From assembly GCA_049487715.1 (NCBI GenBank), contig CP150589.1:62001-126000 (forward strand): a DNA stretch of 64,000 nucleotides, written 5' to 3'. Shown piece by piece: positions 58,870-64,000 of the stretch. This DNA comes from Pycnococcus provasolii (Eukaryota; Chlorophyta; Pseudoscourfieldiophyceae; Pseudoscourfieldiales). Position 1 is the stretch's first letter; each line of letters opens with the position of its first letter. The notes beneath the pieces were generated by a model that saw nothing but the letters and a program-made list of their open reading frames with translations, was not told the DNA's origin and ran no database searches. The position numbers and the translations under genes are program-made.

Positions 58870-61800
58870 TCACATGATGGACTTAATGTTGAAGTTAAGC
58901 TCCGGACGCTCCTCCTTTGCCTTCTTCGCCGCGTCGGCGGAGCAGACGGCAACAACGTAGCCGCCCACCTTTTCGTGAGCCTGCTTGATCGCCTCGCCAA
59001 ACTTCGGGAAGTCCTCCTTGCTCGTGGAGAGAATTTCGTCGCGGCGAAGCTGCCTCTTCTCGTCGTTCACCTTGAGCAGGTAGCGCATGAGGCTGCTGTA
59101 TCCCTTCGAGTCGGGAAGCTGGTACGAGTCAATGTCGCCAATGGTGCCCACAACCGCCTTGTCAAGGCTCTCGGCATCCATCTCCATCACCTCCTCGCCA
59201 GCGAGGTGTCCCGGAGTTCCGTCGTAGATGTCGATCGTCTTGAGCAGGTTGGGATCGCGGTACGAGGCGTACGTGAGCAGGCCGCTGTGCGTGTCGAAGT
59301 CGCAGAAGCCTCCGTACGCACCCCCGGACACTCTCACGCGGTCCCAGAGCCACGTCACGTTCAGCTGCTTGCTGACGACGTACGAGGCGCCGTGCAGGTC
59401 GTAGCCACCCTTGTACAGATTGATCGCCTTCGCCACGTAGTTCACCTGCGTCGGCACCGTCAGCAGCTCGTTGCCAGCCTCCAGGGGCGTGCGCTCCGCC
59501 CAGTCGCAGCTCGGCGCGCCGTTCGCGGGAAGGGACGTCAACACGTCCTCCGCGAGAGGCGTCACCTCGGAGAGCAGCGCGGCGTCACCAGTCATGTTGA
59601 CGATGGCGCCGTGGCTGCCGAGAATCGCCTGGCGGATCTGCTCGAGCTTGGCGCTCACCTCCGCGAACGCCTCGTCGCCGCCATCCGTCAGGCTCTTGGC
59701 AAGCTCGCGATTGTAGAAGAGCCCGCCGAGGCCACCCATGGAGTCGCCGAGCCATCCAGCCTCGGTGTTCTCCATGGCATGCAGGCGGCTGCTCGCGAAT
59801 CGGTGGCCAGCAGCCACGATCGACGACTCGTACCCCGCCTTGGATTCGAGCACCATCTGCGTGATGCGATCGGCGTCGTCAACCTTGCACTTAAACAGCG
59901 CATCCTTCGCAATCGCGAAGAGGTCGGGCGCCTGCGACTTGGTGCACTTGCCGCGCACCATCAGGTAGGATGCCGCCTCCTCCTCTCCCTTGACGTCAGA
60001 CGTGAAGACGGAGGCGGAGATTCCGCCCGTCTTGGATCCGATGCGCTGCTGCAGCTCGAGCAGGCTCTCATCCGACGTGCCGACGTTGAAAATGCATCGT
60101 GAGAAGAGCGGGACGAGCGGGATGAGATCCTTGGGAACGCCGCGGAGCGGGAGAAGGATCTCGGCGTACACAATGTCGTTCGTGAAGATGTCGTGCGTGA
60201 TGATCTTCGCACCTTCGGGGAGACCGTCCGTGCGAATGTCGATCGGCAGCTTCTTCGCCTCCTTCTCGATGTCTGCGACGCTCAGCGACGGCACGCACTT
60301 GAGAGCCTCGGGCGAGTCGGGCGTCTCCTGCTTCTTCTTGAGCAGCTCCGTGTTCTCCTTCACCTTCGCGAGTTCGTCGGACGACAGCTTGGTCATCTCC
60401 GACTTGACGCGTTCCTTCTCCTCCGCCTCCGTTTGCTTCGCCAGATCCATGTCCGGCTCGAGGAACAGCGTCACCTTGTGCGAGTTGTCGAGAAGGTACT
60501 TCTGGATGAGCGGGCGCCACACATCCTCACCCGCGTCAATGCGAGCCTTGAGCTTCTGCAGCGGCTCCTCGAAGCGAAGCGGCGTGAATGGGTCGCGGTC
60601 GTACAGCCAGCTGGTCATCGAGCGGAGCATGAGGCTGAGCCCGCGCGGGAAGCGTCCCGTGTTGTTCTCGCGCAGCGCAAACTCGATGGTGTTCATCGAC
60701 GCCTCGACGCTCTTCTCGTCAAATCCTTCGCTGGCGAGGCGGCGCAGCTCCTCCATGACAAGCGGCTCCACCTTGTCCATGTTCTCAGCCTTGACACCCT
60801 TGAGTCCCACGGAGAAGCCCGGCTGCATGAGCTCGTCCTCGATGCCGCTCGCGGTGAGCGCCTCGCCAAGCTTCGAGTCCAGGAGCTTCTTGCGCAGAGG
60901 TGCGGACACGGTGCCAAGCATGAGGTGGTCGAGGAAGCCGAGCGCGAGCTCGGTGTCGAGATCGAGCTTGTCGTCGTTCAGCAGCCACTGCATGGCGACG
61001 TAGCTCTTCGACCCGTCCGGACCTTCGTCGGCACCTGCGGCGTACTTCTTGCGCAGCTGCTTCGGCCCGTCGGTCCACAGCTTCTGCTGAGCCACCTTGG
61101 ATTCGATGTCCGTGCGCTTGTCGAAGGTGGCGAGCGCCTCGGAGAGGATTTCGAGTCTCTTCGTGGGATCGTCGTCTCCGTAGAACCAGAATCGCGCGTT
61201 CGTGGGGTGGTAGAACTTCGCGTGGAAGTCCTGGAACTCCTCGAACGTGAGGTTGAGAATTTCCTTCGGATCGCCGCCGCTGTCGACGCCGTACGTGTTG
61301 TCGGGGTACACAGCCTGCTGCAGGTCCCTTCCGAGAACGCTGTCTGGGTTGCTGTAGACGCCCTTCATTTCGTTGTACACGACACCCTTGTAGATCGCAT
61401 CTTCTGGCTTGGCGGCGTCGTCGAGCTCGACGTGCCATCCTTCCTGCTCGAAGGTGGACTTGTCGTTGACGCAGTTGGGGAAGAAGACGGCGTCGAGGTA
61501 CACGTCGACGAGGTTGTAGAAGTCCGCGACGTTCGTGGATGCGACGGGGTAGCACGTTCGGTCTGGGTACGTGAATGCGTTCAAGAACGTTTGCATGGAT
61601 CCTTTGAGTAGTTCGACGAACGGTTCCTTGATGGGATACTTCTTCGATCCGCACAGCACGGAGTGTTCGAGTATGTGCGGGATCCCCGTCGAGTTCGCCG
61701 GGGGCGTTCTCAGCACCACTCCGAACGTCTTATTTTCGTCGTCACAAATCAAGCTCATCAGCTGCGCCCCTGTTTTGACGTGTTCATACAGAACACCGTA

Positions 61801-62079
61801 GCATCCGTATTCTGTGATATATTCACAAGAAATCTCACGAAATCCCAAGTTCAACGCAGTTTCAACACCGGGTTTACTTGCCAGCAAACGCTCAGAAACC
61901 TCAGAAACCGCCTGAGCAGATGCCGCCATACCAAAGGGGGACGACCCTCCAGACGAACCACGAGCCAAGACCTTGGTCACATGACTACGACGACCAGACA
62001 TCGAACCAGGAGCAGACCGGATGACAGAGCGGCTGCTTAACGTGCTAAAACGACGCGCAAGGGACGCCAGCGCGGACAT
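58870..62079 (-). CDS. PreP: presequence protease, M16C metallopeptidase
   Basis: 1069 residues from ATG 62079. The frame is open further upstream but without a better ATG. A Ser/Arg leader (MSALASLARRFSTLSS...) suits dual mitochondrial and plastid import. The zinc site is the inverted HxxEH in PHILEHSVLCGS (~His138), with the distal Glu in VVYNEMKGVYSNPDSVL. Other family blocks: FLNAFTYPDRTCYPVAS, FYHPTNARFWFYGDD, and a second M16 half with SGGAYGGFCDFD near the C terminus. PreP degrades cleaved transit peptides and other short peptides inside a closed chamber. Length matches plant PreP (~1080). A telomere-like array lies ~410 bp upstream of the start. Confidence 0.97.
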   Translation of the reverse strand: MSALASLARRFSTLSSRSVIRSAPGSMSGRRSHVTKVLARGSSGGSSPFGMAASAQAVSEVSERLLASKPGVETALNLGFREISCEYITEYGCYGVLYEHVKTGAQLMSLICDDENKTFGVVLRTPPANSTGIPHILEHSVLCGSKKYPIKEPFVELLKGSMQTFLNAFTYPDRTCYPVASTNVADFYNLVDVYLDAVFFPNCVNDKSTFEQEGWHVELDDAAKPEDAIYKGVVYNEMKGVYSNPDSVLGRDLQQAVYPDNTYGVDSGGDPKEILNLTFEEFQDFHAKFYHPTNARFWFYGDDDPTKRLEILSEALATFDKRTDIESKVAQQKLWTDGPKQLRKKYAAGADEGPDGSKSYVAMQWLLNDDKLDLDTELALGFLDHLMLGTVSAPLRKKLLDSKLGEALTASGIEDELMQPGFSVGLKGVKAENMDKVEPLVMEELRRLASEGFDEKSVEASMNTIEFALRENNTGRFPRGLSLMLRSMTSWLYDRDPFTPLRFEEPLQKLKARIDAGEDVWRPLIQKYLLDNSHKVTLFLEPDMDLAKQTEAEEKERVKSEMTKLSSDELAKVKENTELLKKKQETPDSPEALKCVPSLSVADIEKEAKKLPIDIRTDGLPEGAKIITHDIFTNDIVYAEILLPLRGVPKDLIPLVPLFSRCIFNVGTSDESLLELQQRIGSKTGGISASVFTSDVKGEEEAASYLMVRGKCTKSQAPDLFAIAKDALFKCKVDDADRITQMVLESKAGYESSIVAAGHRFASSRLHAMENTEAGWLGDSMGGLGGLFYNRELAKSLTDGGDEAFAEVSAKLEQIRQAILGSHGAIVNMTGDAALLSEVTPLAEDVLTSLPANGAPSCDWAERTPLEAGNELLTVPTQVNYVAKAINLYKGGYDLHGASYVVSKQLNVTWLWDRVRVSGGAYGGFCDFDTHSGLLTYASYRDPNLLKTIDIYDGTPGHLAGEEVMEMDAESLDKAVVGTIGDIDSYQLPDSKGYSSLMRYLLKVNDEKRQLRRDEILSTSKEDFPKFGEAIKQAHEKVGGYVVAVCSADAAKKAKEERPELNFNIKSIM

Positions 62080-62841
62080 TCCAGAGTGAGCCTTCGAAGG
62101 GGAGAATGAACAACTCAAAGGGCCTGCTTCGTGCCCCTCGGAGCCCCTGCTGTGATATCTAGATGCCCCCCGGGCAGCAGCCCCTGGGGGAAAGAATATC
62201 ACATCCGACCCGGAGAGCCAATCATTTCAGGCCCCGCGGGGGAGGAAGGAATGCGCTCTTCTGGTGGTCGGGAACTTACCTTACGCTGATCTGGTCTGGT
62301 CGGGATCCTGCGTTGGTCCGGGGCGAAACTCTTAGGGGGGAGAAGTCCCCCTGGGCTAGGGTTTCATCCCCCCAATGGGGTGGGCCTCGAAGCTCAAATC
62401 ATCATCTCAATCCCACTGATGAGAACATAGACTATCTACCCGGTAGTAGTCGTCGGATGGGATCGGGGCCCCAGGCACCCGTGACCTAACCCTAACCCTA
62501 ACCCTAATCCTAGTCCTAACCCTAGCCCTAACCCTAAGGTGCGGCCCCAGCCAGGGGGCCAGAAGTCTTTTGTCCTTACCTTTACTCGGGAGAAGTTCGA
62601 AACCATGTATGTCCGCCTGCGTGACATGTCACATGTGCAGTAAATTTTGAACTTAGTTAGAGTGACCAGTGCGGTAGTGCAACGCATTTAATTGATTGTT
62701 GGCACAAAGCAGAGCCTTGTCAAGTGATGATATAAGTTCGAATGATCAACGTGGTTTGTTGCTCCGTCTTGGCGGTTGTTTCGGACCGTTGTAATGAATG
62801 AAAGTTTTTTTTTGTTTACAGTAAGCAACAAAGATGATACA
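62080..62841. other. intergenic region with degenerate telomeric array
   Basis: The 5' flank of PreP. Apart from the array at 62485-62537 it holds GC-rich short inverted motifs and no gene. Confidence 0.5.
62485..62537. repeat. degenerate interstitial telomeric repeat
   Basis: About nine CCCTAA-type units, including variants CCTAAT, CCTAGT and CCTAGC, oriented opposite to the tracts at 21, 36 and 43 kb on the plus strand. Confidence 0.9.
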
Positions 62842-64000
62842 CTAGGCACGCATGATGTTCTGGATCGACGGACTCGCTGCAAGGATCGCCAGCTTCAGCT
62901 TTGCCGTCATGCGAGTAGCCTTCTTCAATGTCGCCGACGACAAGCTCAAATATCCGCCGTAGAATTGACGATTGTCAAATCGATGATACAAGTGGACCCT
63001 TGCATCGGTGGAGTGTGTATGCTCAGCGTGCTCGATCTGCTTGCCTGCGCCGTCGAACGCGGAAAGCTGTTGGGCCTTGGCACGGACGACCACCCAGCTA
63101 TTGTCGTCGATACGCGTTTCGTTCGGATACGCTCCAACAAAGAATTTCTCACCTCGATAATACGTGAGTTTAAGTTTCCAATGCAAACCGTGCGCAATCG
63201 CAGTCTCAGGATGATGAAGGTCGACAAGTTCCTGTGTTGTGGCGTTGATCCTTGCGGTAAAGTTGTCGACACTCCACGCGAGCTCCACCTCCTTCGGATA
63301 CGGTGCCATGTTCTTTCCTCCGTCTACAGGCGTCAACGCTTGCTTGTGGTGGTAAGCGATCGCGAGTGCACGTAAAGCGACCCTCGATGAGACACTCATG
63401 TCGCAAGCACTCACCGAGTCGTCGCAACTCGTTGGACATAGGCTTGCTGAGTACGGACGAGCCGTCGTCGCATCGTTGGGAGCTTTGCCTTTCCCTTTCT
63501 TGTCGCCGTTCTCCTTTTTCACGACCACGGGCGTCGCGGCGGCAGGCGAGGGAAGCAAGGCGTGAACGGCGCGCACTGGAACCTCTGCATTCGGCGCAAG
63601 GCTGTCGGCTAATTTCTTGATGTGCACGACGTCGTCTGGCTTCACGAATGCCGGCGCGATGTACAAGAGAATCGCGTCGAGTTGCTCCACGTTCAAGGCA
63701 CGAAGGAAACGACCGTCCGACGTATCGTCGGCGCACCACCGCAGGTACCCGCACGCCTTTTCCGTCGCCTCGCGACTGCGCATCTCGAGTTCCTCAATTT
63801 TCGTTATGTCGACGAAATCTCCGCGCGCTTCCGCCGCCTTCCTCTTTGCTGCCACCGCCTCATCTGCGTCGACGATGCCCGTGACTACGACATCCTGGGC
63901 GTCGCTCGTGGACGCCGCCGCTCCACCACCACCATCACGAGGTGAACTGCCTTCTGAACGTGCTTTCTTTCTTCGTGGTTCTTGCGTTTTCACGGATGTT
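62842..64000 (-). CDS. MATH-like domain protein, 5' end beyond the window
   Basis: At least 386 codons are open to the window edge and no convincing start is present, so the N terminus is probably missing. A basic Lys/Arg stretch and Ser/Gly linker come first. A helical block follows (GYLRWCADDTSDGRFLRALNVEQLD) that resembles the BACK region of BTB proteins. After a Lys/Pro-rich linker the last ~130 residues look like a MATH/TRAF beta-sandwich: VELAWSVDNFTARI, LHWKLKLTYYRGEKFFVGAYP and GGYLSLSSATLKKAT. MATH-BACK proteins often recruit substrates to CUL3 ligases. No BTB domain is visible in the part present. Assignment by pattern only. Confidence 0.5.
   Translation of the reverse strand, partial: TSVKTQEPRRKKARSEGSSPRDGGGGAAASTSDAQDVVVTGIVDADEAVAAKRKAAEARGDFVDITKIEELEMRSREATEKACGYLRWCADDTSDGRFLRALNVEQLDAILLYIAPAFVKPDDVVHIKKLADSLAPNAEVPVRAVHALLPSPAAATPVVVKKENGDKKGKGKAPNDATTARPYSASLCPTSCDDSVSACDMSVSSRVALRALAIAYHHKQALTPVDGGKNMAPYPKEVELAWSVDNFTARINATTQELVDLHHPETAIAHGLHWKLKLTYYRGEKFFVGAYPNETRIDDNSWVVVRAKAQQLSAFDGAGKQIEHAEHTHSTDARVHLYHRFDNRQFYGGYLSLSSATLKKATRMTAKLKLAILAASPSIQNIMRA

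Noticed and set aside
60193-61611. 472-codon open frame on the plus strand
   Set aside because: It lies wholly antisense to PreP, whose frame has clear M16 motifs; GC-rich codons explain the openness.
1-64000. tRNA or rRNA genes
   Set aside because: No B-box-like GGTTCGAATCC with a matching acceptor stem and no rRNA-like block was noticed by eye; a covariance-model scan was not possible.

Overview
The window is nuclear DNA of a small, gene-dense, intron-poor photosynthetic eukaryote. The best reading is a green alga, possibly a prasinophyte-like picoalga, because photosystem I subunits PsaF and PsaO are encoded here with transit peptides and spliceosomal introns; in red-lineage algae psaF normally stays in the plastid. 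The species cannot be named from the sequence alone. About 30 protein genes are visible. Most are single-exon and many alternate in strand, giving close divergent and convergent pairs. Introns that can be placed have GTACGT, GTAAGT or GTGCGT donors and lie in psaF, psaO, a plastid rhodanese-like gene and a secreted thrombospondin-repeat gene.

Layout: 1-13 kb holds a rhodanese-like plastid protein, a PH/coiled-coil protein, organellar-type asparaginyl-tRNA synthetase, phosphopantetheine adenylyltransferase, head-to-head psaO/psaF and a small unknown gene next to a foldback. 13-25 kb holds CTF18 (alternative clamp loader), a TMEM135-like membrane protein, a PHD-finger/Tudor-like protein, a GT29 sialyltransferase-like enzyme, a PTS2-bearing 3-ketoacyl-CoA thiolase and a GT47 exostosin-family glycosyltransferase. 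25-29 kb holds a small TIR element with one ORF, an internally deleted copy of a second element and a choline-transporter-like (SLC44) gene. 29-36 kb holds two convergent paralogues with cytosolic EF-hands, one membrane segment and a DUF285/BspA-like repeat ectodomain; one has an in-frame stop inside a repeat. 37-46 kb holds MND1, a plastid TPR-like protein, Ty1/copia and Ty3/gypsy remnants, a coiled-coil protein, a plastid FAD oxidoreductase and SUMO. 46-64 kb holds an unknown 596-aa protein, a second and longer SLC44 transporter, a TSP1/beta-helix surface protein, a 318-aa ORF that looks like part of a mobile element, an acidic repeat protein, presequence protease (PreP) and a partial MATH-like gene.

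Themes: plastid function (PsaF, PsaO, rhodanese, FAD oxidase, TPR protein, PreP), chromosome and chromatin maintenance (CTF18, MND1, PHD, SUMO), and a marked cell-surface or secretory set (GT29, GT47, two SLC44 transporters, the EF-hand/DUF285 pair, the TSP1 protein). TTAGGG-type interstitial telomeric tracts recur in the 5' flanks of many genes.

The signals most worth following are the convergent EF-hand/DUF285 pair, two undescribed-looking mobile elements (25804-26419 and 56181-57246), and the placement of telomeric repeats in promoters. All family calls come from reading motifs by eye; no database search was run.
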